A stretch of 64,000 bases of DNA from assembly GCF_030063415.1 (NCBI RefSeq), contig NZ_JASITA010000001.1, positions 186,001-250,000 of the forward strand, given 5' to 3'. This DNA is from Streptomyces sp. H27-C3. GTDB taxonomy: Bacteria; Actinomycetota; Actinomycetes; Streptomycetales; Streptomycetaceae. The position numbers and the translations under genes were made by a program. Numbering within the stretch: the first letter of the stretch is position 1; the number at the start of each line of letters is the position of its first letter. The notes below the pieces were generated by a model, which was not told the DNA's origin, searched no databases, and worked only from the letters and a program-made list of their open reading frames with translations. Shown here piece after piece: positions 1-7,880 of this stretch.

Positions 1-1
1 T

Positions 2-85
2 CTGCTGGTGGTGGCGGTGGTCGGCCTGTTCACCGCATCCGACGCCGCGGTGAACGAACCGGCTACCGGCAGGCAGACCCGCTGA
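2..85 (+). CDS. C-terminal end of a membrane protein (partial)
   Basis: The open frame entering from the left edge ends at TGA 83-85. It encodes a hydrophobic stretch (LLVVAVVGLF) followed by a short polar tail, which looks like the last transmembrane helix and cytoplasmic tail of an integral membrane protein. An MFS-type exporter is possible, but 27 residues are too few to assign a family. The hairpin at 269-316 may be its terminator. Confidence 0.45.
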   Translation: MLVVAVVGLFTASDAAVNEPATGRQTR

Positions 86-173
86 CCTGGCTGCTGCTCG
101 CGCTGGTGTGGCGGCGAGCCGTCCGGTGCCGGTGGCGCTGGTGGCCGAGTTCTGGGCGGCGGCCGCGATGACC

Positions 174-220
174 GGAACTCCGCCGATCGAGCCTGCCGTG
201 ACAGGAACTCCGCCGATCGA
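174..220. repeat. Two direct copies of a 17-bp sequence
   Basis: GGAACTCCGCCGATCGA occurs at 174-190 and again at 204-220, a period of 30 bp. It lies in the gene-poor stretch 86-332, where no convincing coding frame was seen. It may be a small local duplication or a pair of binding sites. Confidence 0.5.
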
Positions 221-268
221 CCCTCTCGACGACGATCCGGAGCACCGGGTCGTCACCTTCCTGCGGCG

Positions 269-316
269 CGGCCGAATGCCTCCCGGTCCGCTCGGCGGAC
301 GGGAGGCATTCGGCCG
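269..316. terminator. Long bidirectional hairpin terminator
   Basis: CGGCCGAATGCCTCCCG (269-285) is exactly complementary to 300-316. An inner helix (286-290 with 296-300) allows an extended stem with one bulge. It sits between the partial left-edge gene and the 3' end of the minus-strand gene at 333-524, so it can serve both. No U-tract is present, which is common in Streptomyces. Confidence 0.75.
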
Positions 317-332
317 TGAACAGCCGGGTGTG

Positions 333-524
333 TCACTCGGGGAAGTACTGGTCCTGCCCACCCGTCGAGCCTTCCTGCATGCTCTGATCCTGCAACCGCC
401 GGGCCTTTTCCTGAAGCCTCTGACGGTCCTGCGGGTCGCTGGCACGCTCTGCGGCGTCACTCAGCTGCTTCGCCTTCTCGCGCATCTGCTGCGCTCGGCC
501 ACGGGGTTCGTCTGCGACGCTCAT
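333..524 (-). CDS. Small charged helical protein, DUF6381-like
   Basis: This encodes a 63-residue, highly charged protein rich in Glu, Gln, Arg and Ala (for example RAQQMREKAKQL), with no signal peptide or membrane segment. It is predicted to be helical or coiled. It resembles the small DUF6381 proteins found widely in Streptomyces, whose function is unknown. The ATG at 522-524 was chosen over the upstream in-frame ATG because AGAGGAG precedes it at proper spacing and the upstream extension lacks coding character. Confidence 0.65.
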   Translation of the reverse strand: MSVADEPRGRAQQMREKAKQLSDAAERASDPQDRQRLQEKARRLQDQSMQEGSTGGQDQYFPE

Positions 525-609
525 GGTCACTCCTCTGACGCTGGGGAGAGTGGGCCCCACCAGCGAACCAGGGCTCAGCCGTCCCTGCACGTCGAACGAC
601 TACGGTCCG

Positions 610-1112
610 TCACCGGGCACCCGGCGTGTCGAACAGACGGTTCGCGGGGCGCGGCAGAGCGTAGTGCTCGCGCAGGGTGGCCCCGGTGTACTCGGTTCGG
701 AACAGGCCGCGCCCCTGGAGGATCGGAACGACCCGGTCCACGAAGACGTCCAGGCCCGAGGGGAGCACGGCGGGCATGATGTTGAAGCCATCCGCGGCCC
801 CGCTGTCGTACCAGAACTCGATCGTGTCGGCCACCTGCTCCGCCGTACCGGCGAAGGTCCGGTGGCCGCGCCCACCGCCGAGCCTGCCGATGAGCTGTCG
901 TACGGTCAGCCGCTCGCGTCTGGCCAGCTCGACGATCAGGGTGTAGCGGCTCTTCGCCCCCTGGATCTCGTCCCCGATGGGAATGTCCAGAGGCAGTTCC
1001 TCGTCGAGACGCAGAGCCTCGGGCTCGATCTTCAGCTGCTTGGCCAGCTGCCGTCTGGCGTACTCCGGGACGAAGAGACGCTCCAGCTCGGCGTCCTGTT
1101 CCAGCGCCTGCG
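610..1112 (-). pseudogene. C-terminal remnant of an LLM-class flavin-dependent monooxygenase (NtaA/DmoA type)
   Basis: About 165 C-terminal residues are recognisable (AELERLFVPEYARRQLAKQ; a later segment with GFNIMPAVLPSGLDVFVDRV). They match the end of nitrilotriacetate-monooxygenase-like, FMNH2-dependent bacterial luciferase-family enzymes. These are normally about 430-450 residues and need a reductase partner. Upstream of about 1112 the same frame turns into Arg/Pro-rich sequence without family similarity, so the TIM-barrel N-terminus and flavin site are gone. The remaining fragment cannot be functional. Confidence 0.75.
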
Positions 1113-1703
1113 GGCGACCGGGCCGTGATCGAGGATCGCGCCGAGTACGACCCCGGTGGCCGAGGTGCGGAGGGCCGCCGGCGCGGTGGCCGGTATGTCC
1201 GAGCTGCGTGCGGGGCGGATGCGGCGGGCGGGATCGGCGTGGCGGACGGGCGCAGGAAGACTCTTCACAGGCGTCTTCCAGATCCTCGGGTGTCGGCGGG
1301 CTGTGATATGTGCTCCTCGGCGGTGCGTCACGGCAGAATCGGCGCCGGCGCGGGCCCACGTCAGCCGGGAACGCCGGACGGGGGTCGCTGCGCATCGGTC
1401 AGGAGGCGGTCGCCGGCCGGGGGAACACCCGGGTGGCGTGCGCGCTCGGGCGCCGAATTCTCAGGCCCGGCAACACGCGGCGAAGCACACACGCTTGAGG
1501 TCGGCATGACCTCGAGCCGTCAGGTGTGCGGATCGCCGCATGGCGCGCAACGTAGCTGGAGCGCCGGAACCCGGTCAAACGCTTGCCCGCATCATGGTCA
1601 GTCTGCCCGCATCGTGAACAGCCGAACGCGCGCCGGGTGTTGCGCGGGCATTGCGGCCGTAGGGCGGGAATGTGGCGGCGGAAAGGTGACGGCGGGGCGG
1701 CGG
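1113..1703. other. Gene-poor stretch with no supported coding region
   Basis: Open frames exist on both strands but have neither plausible starts nor recognisable protein sequence. The only structure seen is a pair of direct repeats at 1584-1616. It may be decayed sequence left from deletion of the monooxygenase N-terminus. Confidence 0.5.
1584..1616. repeat. Pair of direct repeats with 20-bp period
   Basis: TGCCCGCATCATG (1584-1596) and TGCCCGCATCGTG (1604-1616) differ at one base and are spaced two helical turns apart, a layout often used by dimeric regulators. No adjacent intact gene requires it. Confidence 0.35.
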
Positions 1704-2492
1704 TCAGCTCCGCCGGGCCACCACCAGTCGGCAGTTGGGGCTGCCGTCGGGGCGACGGCCGAATTCCTCCAGGGGCAGCAGCTCCACCGTGAAACCGGCC
1801 CGGAGGAGGTCCTCCCGTACGCCCCGAAGCGGGAAGGTCCGGTAGTACATGACGAACTTCGGCCGCCACAGCAGGTTGCGCACCCGCATCACGGCGTCGA
1901 AGCCGAGCAGCGTCCAGTACAGCGGGGTGTCCAGGGGCGGGGGCGCGCCGATGGGGAAGGCGAACATGCCGCCGGGCCGCAGCGCCCGGTGCACCTCGGC
2001 GAACAGCCCCGGACGCTCGGCGGGCAGGAAGTGCCCGAATGCCCCGAAACTCACCGCGAGGTCGAAGGCCCCGGAGAACGGCAGGGCGCGGGCGTCGGCC
2101 CGCACCCACTCCACCGCGGGCCGGTCCGATCCCTCGTCGCCCGGCGTCTCGCGTGCGGTGGCCAGCATCCCGGCACTGAAGTCGACCCCGGTGACTCGCT
2201 CCCGGCACAGCGGGGTCAGCGCCCGGACGCCGGCGCCGGTCCCGCAGCAGACGTCGAGGCCCGCGTCGAAGGGCCCGAGCGGGCCGAGGGTGCGCGCGAC
2301 CTCGCCCAGGAAGCGGTCCGGGGTTCGGAAGGGGGTGTGGTCGAACTTCGGGGCCAGCAGGTCGTAGCCGCGCTCGATGGAGGAGAGGGCCTGGACGGTC
2401 AGTTCGCGGAAGGTGGGTCCCTGGGAGGTGAACACCGGGCCCAGCGTAATCGCCGGTCCGCGCCGCCGGTGAGTCGATACATGATATTTCAT
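1704..2492 (-). CDS. Class I SAM-dependent methyltransferase
   Basis: This 262-residue cytosolic protein has the class I Rossmann methyltransferase motifs: motif I LDVCCGTGAG near residue 80, an acidic strand VTGVDFSAGML, and a motif around the FGHFLP segment. It transfers a methyl group from S-adenosylmethionine to an unidentified small molecule, in the style of UbiE/COQ5-like enzymes. The ATG at 2490-2492 has no strong ribosome site; a GTG near 2435 is an alternative. It is transcribed divergently from the secreted protein at 2555 across an unusually AT-rich gap. Confidence 0.8.
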   Translation of the reverse strand: MKYHVSTHRRRGPAITLGPVFTSQGPTFRELTVQALSSIERGYDLLAPKFDHTPFRTPDRFLGEVARTLGPLGPFDAGLDVCCGTGAGVRALTPLCRERVTGVDFSAGMLATARETPGDEGSDRPAVEWVRADARALPFSGAFDLAVSFGAFGHFLPAERPGLFAEVHRALRPGGMFAFPIGAPPPLDTPLYWTLLGFDAVMRVRNLLWRPKFVMYYRTFPLRGVREDLLRAGFTVELLPLEEFGRRPDGSPNCRLVVARRS

Positions 2493-2554
2493 TACTATTT
2501 GCCTAGGCTGGCAGTCTCATCGAGGCGAGAAAACCCAGAGCTGGAGTTGAGGAA

Positions 2555-2944
2555 GTGTCCATCAACCGCTTCAAGTACGTGTCGGTCGTCGGCCTGACCG
2601 CCGCCGCCCTGCTGGTGGGCCCGGTCGCGGGCGCCACCGCCACCCCGCAGTTGGCCACGACCACGGCCGTGCGGCCCACACTGACGGCGAAGGTCACCGC
2701 GAACCACGTGCGGGCCTGGCAGCAGTTCCGTATCTACGGCGCGAGCAAGCACCTGAAGACGGGAACCCGGGTAACTCTGCAGCAGAAGCAGGGCAAGCGT
2801 TGGGTGGCGCTGCCCGTGTCGATGCGTACCAACAACAAGGCCGCCTACAACCTGCGGGTCAAGCTCGGCCTCAAGGGCCGCAACTCACTGCGGATGGTCG
2901 GTGGCAGCGCGGTCTCACCGATCGTCTTCGTAACCGTGCGCTGA
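2555..2944 (+). CDS. Small secreted protein of unknown function
   Basis: It encodes 129 residues with a Sec signal peptide: a basic start, the hydrophobic core VGLTAAALLVGPVAG, and probable cleavage after an Ala-x-Ala-like site near residue 30. The mature part is basic and beta-rich (KTGTRVTLQQKQGKRWVALP), like a single bacterial beta-sandwich or SH3-like module. GTG at 2555 is preceded by TGAGGA. No enzyme motif was seen. Confidence 0.7.
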   Translation: MSINRFKYVSVVGLTAAALLVGPVAGATATPQLATTTAVRPTLTAKVTANHVRAWQQFRIYGASKHLKTGTRVTLQQKQGKRWVALPVSMRTNNKAAYNLRVKLGLKGRNSLRMVGGSAVSPIVFVTVR

Positions 2945-2992
2945 AAGGCGTACCGGGGAACCCGCCAAGGTGGTGGCACGCCCTGCACTTCC

Positions 2993-3369
2993 GGCGCTCA
3001 AGGAGCATCGGAGACGACATCCGCGCGGCGCACAAGCAGTTGGTGACGGCCAAGGGGTACGACTACAACTGGGCTCTGGACAAGGGCGTCACGGACCGTC
3101 CCGAACCGTTCGCGCAGCTGCGCGACGCGGGCTCGGGACGGACCATGAGGATCGCCACCACCGAGCCCGGCGTGTATCTCTGCTCGGGCAACTTCCTGGA
3201 CGGGACCCTCACCGGCTCGTCGGGGCGGGCCTACCGACAGGGCGACGGTATGTGTCTGGAGACCCAGCACTTCCCGGACTCACCGAACCAACCGCCCTTC
3301 CCCTCCACGGTGCTGCGCCCCGGTGACACCTACCGCTCGGCCACCGTGCACAGTTTCTCCGCCCGCTGA
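2993..3369 (+). pseudogene. C-terminal remnant of aldose 1-epimerase (GalM type)
   Basis: The frame ending at TGA 3367-3369 contains sequence typical of the galactose mutarotase C-terminus (EPGVYLCSGNFLDGTL, then YRQGDGMCLETQHFPDSPN). This includes the glutamate region that acts as general base in GalM. Only about 120 of roughly 350 residues remain, and the part joining the upstream gene has no start codon or ribosome site. It begins a block of sugar-utilisation relics running to about 4275. Confidence 0.8.
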
Positions 3370-3400
3370 TGCCGACAGCAGGTCTGTCGACAGTCGGTGT

Positions 3401-3439
3401 CCGGCGGCACGGGCGCCGCGTCGGTGTCCGTGCCGCCGG
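3401..3439. terminator. Hairpin between convergent galM and lacI relics
   Basis: CCGGCGGCACGG (3401-3412) pairs perfectly with 3428-3439 across a 15-nt loop. It lies between the 3' ends of two convergent remnants, so it is probably the surviving terminator of the ancestral genes. Confidence 0.7.
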
Positions 3440-3489
3440 GCCGGCCGACCACGTAGCCGATCGGCCCGGTGCGTCCTGGCTGAGCCGGT

Positions 3490-3813
3490 TCAGGCGCCCA
3501 GCGGCGTCGAGGCTGTCACAGCGCTCCGCCCGGTGCTCTCCCGAAGGGTCAACTCCGGTGCCAGCACCACAACTTCGCCCATGCCGCGCCTCTCGATCCT
3601 GGCGACCACCTGCTCGACCGCGTGGCGCCCCATTTCCTGGGCCGGGACCGCGACCGAGGTGAGCGGCACCGAGGCGTTGGCAGCGACCTGGTCGGGACAG
3701 ATGGCGACCACCGAAACGTCCTCGGGCACCGCCAGGCGCCGTTGGCGCAGCAGCGCCAGCAGCGGGTCGGTGGCGGCTTCGTTCTGCACACAGCCGGCCG
3801 GCGAGAGCGCCAG
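3490..3813 (-). pseudogene. C-terminal remnant of a LacI-family regulator
   Basis: About 108 residues match the effector-binding C-terminal subdomain of LacI/GalR regulators (CVQNEAATDPLLALLRQ, then VPEDVSVVAICPDQ and the closing PELTLRESTG). The DNA-binding domain and the first periplasmic-binding-like lobe are absent. Upstream of about 3813 the frame becomes random. The neighbouring galM, GH74 and GH12 relics suggest it once controlled a plant-polysaccharide locus. Confidence 0.8.
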
Positions 3814-3822
3814 GGTGCGAAC

Positions 3823-4018
3823 CGCGCCGCGTACGACACCAGCACCCGGGCGCTGTACGTCACGTACGCCAACACCGCCGGACCCAACAGCCAGACCGAC
3901 GGTTCCGTCCACAAGCTCGACACCCACCGGCCGGTGGACCGCCATCACCCCCGAACCGGCCAGTGGCGCCTTCGCCTACGGCGGCGTGGCAGTCGACCCG
4001 AAGAAGCCCGGCACTGTG
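3823..4018 (+). pseudogene. Internal fragment of a GH74-type xyloglucanase
   Basis: Two frames together give YDTSTRALYVTYANTAGPN with TDGSVHKLDT, then GRWTAITPEPASGAFAYGG with VAVDPKKPGTV. This is the beta-propeller repeat pattern of GH74 xyloglucan hydrolases. A frameshift separates the parts near 3925, and both ends are missing from a protein normally over 700 residues. Assignment rests on the aromatic/Asp-rich repeat signature and would need a profile search to confirm. Confidence 0.6.
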
Positions 4019-4128
4019 TCGCCGGGTGGAACTGCAGCGGTACGGAGTGCGAGTGCTCCGGTCGTGACCGGCTCGCCCCCCAGGAATCCCCACGCACCCC
4101 ACTGCGAATCACCAGGGAGGGAACACCC

Positions 4129-4275
4129 ATGGCACGCCGTACTCTCGCATGCACCCTCGCCGCACCCGCTCTCGCCCTGGTGGGCCTGATCGGCCTCGCG
4201 TAGGCCCCCGCCCAGGCCGCCGTCTGGAACACCTGCGACCAATGGGGCAACACCAGCCTGAACGGCTACGGGGCA
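4129..4275 (+). pseudogene. 5' remnant of a secreted GH12 endoglucanase with in-frame stop
   Basis: A good ribosome site (GGGAGGGAAC) precedes ATG 4129, which starts a Sec signal peptide (MARRTLACTLAAPALALVGL). TAG at 4201-4203 interrupts it, after which the same frame continues APAQAAVWNTCDQWGNTSLN. That is the mature start of Streptomyces GH12 cellulases or xyloglucanases. Similarity ends at about 4270, exactly at the 3' end of the next minus-strand gene, so a deletion removed the catalytic domain. Confidence 0.75.
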
Positions 4276-5336
4276 CCGGCCGGAGCGGGAGCCGGCACGT
4301 CCGCCAGGTCCCACCAGCGGGCCTTGTAGAGGCTCGACCCGGCGAATTCCGCCGTGGCGTGCGGGCTGTGGAACTGGATGCGCGAGGTGCACCAAGTACA
4401 GGGCGACGCAGGGTCGGGGCTTACGGTGAGGATTCTCCCGGTCAGCCGGTTCTGGCTGACGCTCTTGATCGACAGCCGGTCGAGACGCAACCACCATGAG
4501 CCCGGGGTGAACTCGGAGCGGCGTACGGAGAACTGGTGCACCCGGGTGCGGGTCGACAGCCACATCCTCCCCGGCGCGCCGGGCACCGGGGAGAGGTCGT
4601 GGCCCCCGGGCTCCGGCAGTGGGAGCGTCCTCACCGGCGTGAGCCGGGGGTGGCGCGCCGAACCCTCCACGGCGAGTGCCATCAGCACCCGGGTGCCCAG
4701 CGCCCACAGCAGCCCACCGTTGGCGTCCCAGTGCAGTCCGTGGGCGCCGGGAAGCGGGACCTCACTGTGCGTGTCGGCGCGCGGGCCCTGGGAGGCGGCG
4801 TACACGCGCACGAATCCGGCTGTGCTCGCGGCCAGGGCGATGTTTCCGTCGGGCAGCAGTTCCATGCTGTGCAGATTGGCCAGGGGCAGTGAGACGGCCC
4901 AGGCCACCCGGCCCGTTTCCACCCGCAGGACGGCCGCGAGTCCCTCCGACGCGCAGGTGAGAATCAGCGAAGCGCCTCCCGCGGAGACGGTTTTGGCCTC
5001 GCTGACGTTGCGCCAGAACCGCTGCGGGTCCAGGTCGGCCACCTGCGGGTCGGTCTCGGCGCTCCACGCCCACAGGGGTGACAGGTCGGCTGGGCGCGCC
5101 CAGCCACGGGCACTGCGGTTCGTGGCTGCCTCGTCCAGGAGGAGTACGGACCGGGATGCCTGGTCGCATGCCAGGATCAGCCGCCCCGGCCACGGCCGCG
5201 CGGCGCCCTGCGCCCGGCCGGCGGATGCCGTTGCGGCCGATGCCCCCAGCGCCGCCGCACCGGCGCGCAGCATGGCCCGACGGGGCAGGAGGGGATGCGG
5301 GAGACTTCGGCCGGTAGCACCAAGTTCGGCGAGCAT
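4266..5336 (-). CDS. Secreted beta-propeller-like protein, DUF6528-like
   Basis: This 356-residue protein starts at ATG 5334-5336 with AAGGTGG upstream. Its N-terminus has LPRRAMLRAGAAALGASA, a possible twin-arginine or Sec export signal. The body repeats short beta-strand units (LAVEGSARH, LPEPGGHDLSPVPG) and is Trp-rich, consistent with a propeller fold. It resembles the Streptomyces DUF6528 family; function is unknown. The C-terminus (PAPAPAGAP) abuts the GH12 deletion junction, so the last residues may be altered. Confidence 0.7.
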   Translation of the reverse strand: MLAELGATGRSLPHPLLPRRAMLRAGAAALGASAATASAGRAQGAARPWPGRLILACDQASRSVLLLDEAATNRSARGWARPADLSPLWAWSAETDPQVADLDPQRFWRNVSEAKTVSAGGASLILTCASEGLAAVLRVETGRVAWAVSLPLANLHSMELLPDGNIALAASTAGFVRVYAASQGPRADTHSEVPLPGAHGLHWDANGGLLWALGTRVLMALAVEGSARHPRLTPVRTLPLPEPGGHDLSPVPGAPGRMWLSTRTRVHQFSVRRSEFTPGSWWLRLDRLSIKSVSQNRLTGRILTVSPDPASPCTWCTSRIQFHSPHATAEFAGSSLYKARWWDLADVPAPAPAGAP

Positions 5337-5443
5337 CCGGCCACCTTGGCAGACGCCGGCCGTCCCCCGGCGGAGAAACACCCCCGGCGGAGCCGCGGGC
5401 CCGGCCGCCCCCTGCTCGACGGGCACGGTCCGGAGGACGCCGG

Positions 5444-5659
5444 TCACCCCTTTGATTTCAACCCGTTGAGCAGCGCGCGCAACACCGCGAGCCGGTGCGC
5501 GCGCAGTCGGTCGGCGGACTGCGACCCGGCCGACGGGCCGAGCGCCTTGCGGGCCGCATGGGCGGTGAGCACTCCAAGGATCAGCCGGACCAGAGCTCTA
5601 CTGACGGCGACGGAGGCGAGCAGCCACGCGGCAGCGCCCATGGTGAGGGTGAGCATCAT
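5444..5659 (-). CDS. Small membrane protein of unknown function
   Basis: This 71-residue protein has an N-terminal hydrophobic helix (LTMGAAAWLLASVAVSRALV, extending into LILGVL), then a basic amphipathic tail with several Arg and Leu residues. A single-pass inner-membrane protein is likely. The ribosome site is weak, so expression is uncertain. It lies upstream of the DUF6528-like gene on the same strand. Confidence 0.45.
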   Translation of the reverse strand: MMLTLTMGAAAWLLASVAVSRALVRLILGVLTAHAARKALGPSAGSQSADRLRAHRLAVLRALLNGLKSKG

Positions 5660-5813
5660 CGGTCACGCACCTTCGGAAGTCGGGAGGCCCCCGGTTTAGC
5701 GTGGCCCCGTGCGGTTCCGCTGCCCCGCAGTCGCGCGGTACCCGCCCGCCCGGTACGACTTCCACGCAGCTGCGCCCCTGTCGGCCGGGCGGGCGCCGGG
5801 GAAGTATGCGGGC

Positions 5814-6713
5814 ATGGCCAACGTGAACAAACCGCGGACCCCCAAGGGCAAGTCCTGGAAGCGGGAGCTGCCCTTCCCCTACGACCAGGACCTCTCCGAG
5901 GTGCTGCGCCATCTCAACCGCCGTACGCGCACCTTCCGCACCCGGCTCTCGAACGATCCGGTGACGGCGTCGTACCTCGCTGCCGGGATGCGGCTGCTCG
6001 GACGCCACCTGGGGCCGGGCACCCCGCAGCGCGCCCACGGCGAGCGCCCGTTCCTCAGTTTCCTCTCGCAGCGCGCCGTCGCCGCGGAGGTCACCGGCAA
6101 TCCCCGCCCGTTCACCCGGCACGGCAGCGTGGCGTCGCTGCGGGACCGCTGGAGCGCGCAGTCGGACTTCGTCGCCGACCTGATCCACTTCGCCGTGTGG
6201 CGGGACAACTACCGACCCGGCCATCGGGAGCAGCGGGCCGTCAACACGAAGAAGCTGGTGAGCGGGCAGGACTTCGTGGGCGCGGTGCACGAGACCGCCT
6301 TCCAGCACACCACCGAGGGCGTCGACATGCCGTCCGTCCGGCTCGGTCTCGCCCTGATGACGACGGCCGACGGGGACGAGGAGGTGACCACGGCGATCTC
6401 CGCGATGTACGAGGACTACCTCGGGTCGTGGAAGGAGCTGTACGCCGCTGTCATGCGTGAGCGCGGCCTGCGGCTGCGTCCGGGCCTCAGCCTCGACGAC
6501 CTGGCGAACGCGCTGTCGGTGGCCACCGACGGGACGATCCTGCGGGCCATCGGCGACCCCGGAGCCGGTGTGGTCGACCACGACAACCGCCGTTCCCTGA
6601 TGGGAACGGTCGCGCTCGCGGTGATCCACGCGTTCCTCGAACCGGACGAGGACGCGAGCGGTCTCACCCTGGAGGAGGCGGTCGCGGAGAGATTCGACGG
6701 ACGGTCGTACTGA
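5814..6713 (+). CDS. Cytosolic protein of unknown function, TetR-C-terminus-like tail
   Basis: This 299-residue protein starts at ATG 5814, chosen because GGGAAG precedes it and the upstream frame is Arg/Pro-rich. It has a basic N-terminus (KPRTPKGKSWKRELPFPYD), no signal peptide, and mostly helical sequence. The segment LSLDDLANALSVATDGTILR resembles the C-terminal ligand domain of TetR-like regulators, but no clear helix-turn-helix was identified. It lies about 145 bp upstream of dhaK and might be linked to it. Confidence 0.6.
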   Translation: MANVNKPRTPKGKSWKRELPFPYDQDLSEVLRHLNRRTRTFRTRLSNDPVTASYLAAGMRLLGRHLGPGTPQRAHGERPFLSFLSQRAVAAEVTGNPRPFTRHGSVASLRDRWSAQSDFVADLIHFAVWRDNYRPGHREQRAVNTKKLVSGQDFVGAVHETAFQHTTEGVDMPSVRLGLALMTTADGDEEVTTAISAMYEDYLGSWKELYAAVMRERGLRLRPGLSLDDLANALSVATDGTILRAIGDPGAGVVDHDNRRSLMGTVALAVIHAFLEPDEDASGLTLEEAVAERFDGRSY

Positions 6714-6736
6714 GACGCCCCCATGACGCCGGCCTC

Positions 6737-6769
6737 ATTGAGCGACACGCGCCTATTGAGCGACACGCG
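6737..6769 (+). repeat. Tandem 18-bp repeats upstream of dhaKLM
   Basis: ATTGAGCGACACGCG occurs at 6737-6751 and 6755-6769, an 18-bp period. The copies overlap the proposed -35 region of the dha operon, so they may bind a regulator. Confidence 0.6.
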
Positions 6770-6785
6770 TCGCGGCCCGCAGACT
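6756..6785 (+). promoter_or_regulatory. Candidate housekeeping-type promoter of dhaKLM
   Basis: TTGAGC (6756-6761) and CAGACT (6780-6785) are separated by 18 nt, acceptable for an HrdB-type promoter, about 75 bp before the dhaK start. The -35 lies in the second 18-bp repeat. Confidence 0.4.
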
Positions 6786-6817
6786 GCTACGCGCGCCGAG
6801 GGCAACGCGTCGGCCAT

Positions 6818-6830
6818 CATCAGTCTGATG
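6818..6830. promoter_or_regulatory. 13-bp palindrome in the dhaK leader
   Basis: CATCAGTCTGATG is a perfect odd palindrome centred 36 bp before the dhaK start codon, downstream of the candidate promoter. It is a plausible operator. Confidence 0.35.
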
Positions 6831-6859
6831 CTCGCAGTCCGTCTCACCAGGAGGTACCC

Positions 6860-7852
6860 ATGAGGATGCTCATCAACGTGCCGGAGAGCGTCGTCGACGA
6901 CGCTCTGCGCGGCATGGCCGCCGCCCACCCCGCGCTCAAGGTCGACGTGGCGAAACGGGTGATCGTACGGCGGGACGCGCCCGTCAACGGAAACGTCGGC
7001 CTCGTCTCCGGCGGTGGCAGTGGGCACGAGCCGCTGCACGGCGGGTTCGTCGGGCCCGGCATGCTGTCCGCCGCCTGTCCCGGTGAGGTGTTCACCTCGC
7101 CCGTGCCCGACCAGATGGTCCGGGCCGCCGCCGCGGTCGACAGTGGCAAGGGGGTGCTGTTCGTCGTGAAGAACTACACGGGCGACGTACTCAACTTCGA
7201 GATGGCCGCCGAGCTCGCCGAGGACGAGGGCATCCAGGTCGCCAGGGTGCTCGTCAATGACGACGTGGCGGTGACCGACAGCCTGTTCACAGCGGGCCGG
7301 CGCGGCACGGGTGCGACGCTCTTCGTCGAGAAGCTGGCGGGCGCCGCGGCCGAGGAGGGTGCCTCGCTGGTGCGGGTGGAGTCCGTCGCGCGGCAGGTGA
7401 ACGAATCGTCGCGCAGTTTCGGGGTGGCCCTCAGCGCCGTCACCACGCCCGCGAAAGGCTCGCCGACCTTCGATCTGCCGCCGGGCGAATTGGAGTTGGG
7501 CATCGGTATCCACGGGGAGCCGGGGCGCGAGCGGCGGGCGATGATGACGTCGCGTGAGATCGCCGACTTCGCGGTCGACGCCGTCCTGGAGGACCTGCGG
7601 CCCACCGGGCCCGTGATCGCGCTCGTCAACGGAATGGGCGCCACGCCGCTGCTGGAGCTGTACGGCTTCAATGCGGAGGTGCAGCGCGTGCTGTCCGAGC
7701 GGGGTGTCTCCGTGGCCCGTACGCTCGTCGGAAACTACGTCACCTCGCTCGACATGGCGGGCTGCTCGGTGACGCTGTGCCAGATCGACGAGGAACTGCT
7801 GCGCCTGTGGGACGCGCCGGTCGAGACCGCCGCGCTCCGCTGGGGCCGCTGA
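6860..7852 (+). CDS. dhaK: Dihydroxyacetone kinase subunit DhaK
   Basis: This 330-residue protein binds dihydroxyacetone covalently and presents it for phosphorylation to DHAP. Key features are GGGSGHEP at residues 51-58 (His56 site), the NYTGD segment near 105-109, and GIGIHGEPG with His218, the residue that forms the hemiaminal with substrate. AGGAGG stands before ATG 6860. It is the first gene of dhaKLM, so phosphate comes from the PTS through DhaM and DhaL-bound ADP. It acts in the cytosol, linking glycerol or dihydroxyacetone use to glycolysis. Confidence 0.95.
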   Translation: MRMLINVPESVVDDALRGMAAAHPALKVDVAKRVIVRRDAPVNGNVGLVSGGGSGHEPLHGGFVGPGMLSAACPGEVFTSPVPDQMVRAAAAVDSGKGVLFVVKNYTGDVLNFEMAAELAEDEGIQVARVLVNDDVAVTDSLFTAGRRGTGATLFVEKLAGAAAEEGASLVRVESVARQVNESSRSFGVALSAVTTPAKGSPTFDLPPGELELGIGIHGEPGRERRAMMTSREIADFAVDAVLEDLRPTGPVIALVNGMGATPLLELYGFNAEVQRVLSERGVSVARTLVGNYVTSLDMAGCSVTLCQIDEELLRLWDAPVETAALRWGR

Positions 7853-7880
7853 GCCGTACGGACCGTACCAAGGAGACTCT

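Noticed and set aside
86..268. Plus-strand frame containing TGTPPIEPAVTGTPPID as a small repeat protein
   Set aside because: The peptide repeat follows from the DNA duplication; there is no ribosome site and the frame runs through the terminator hairpin into antisense of another gene.
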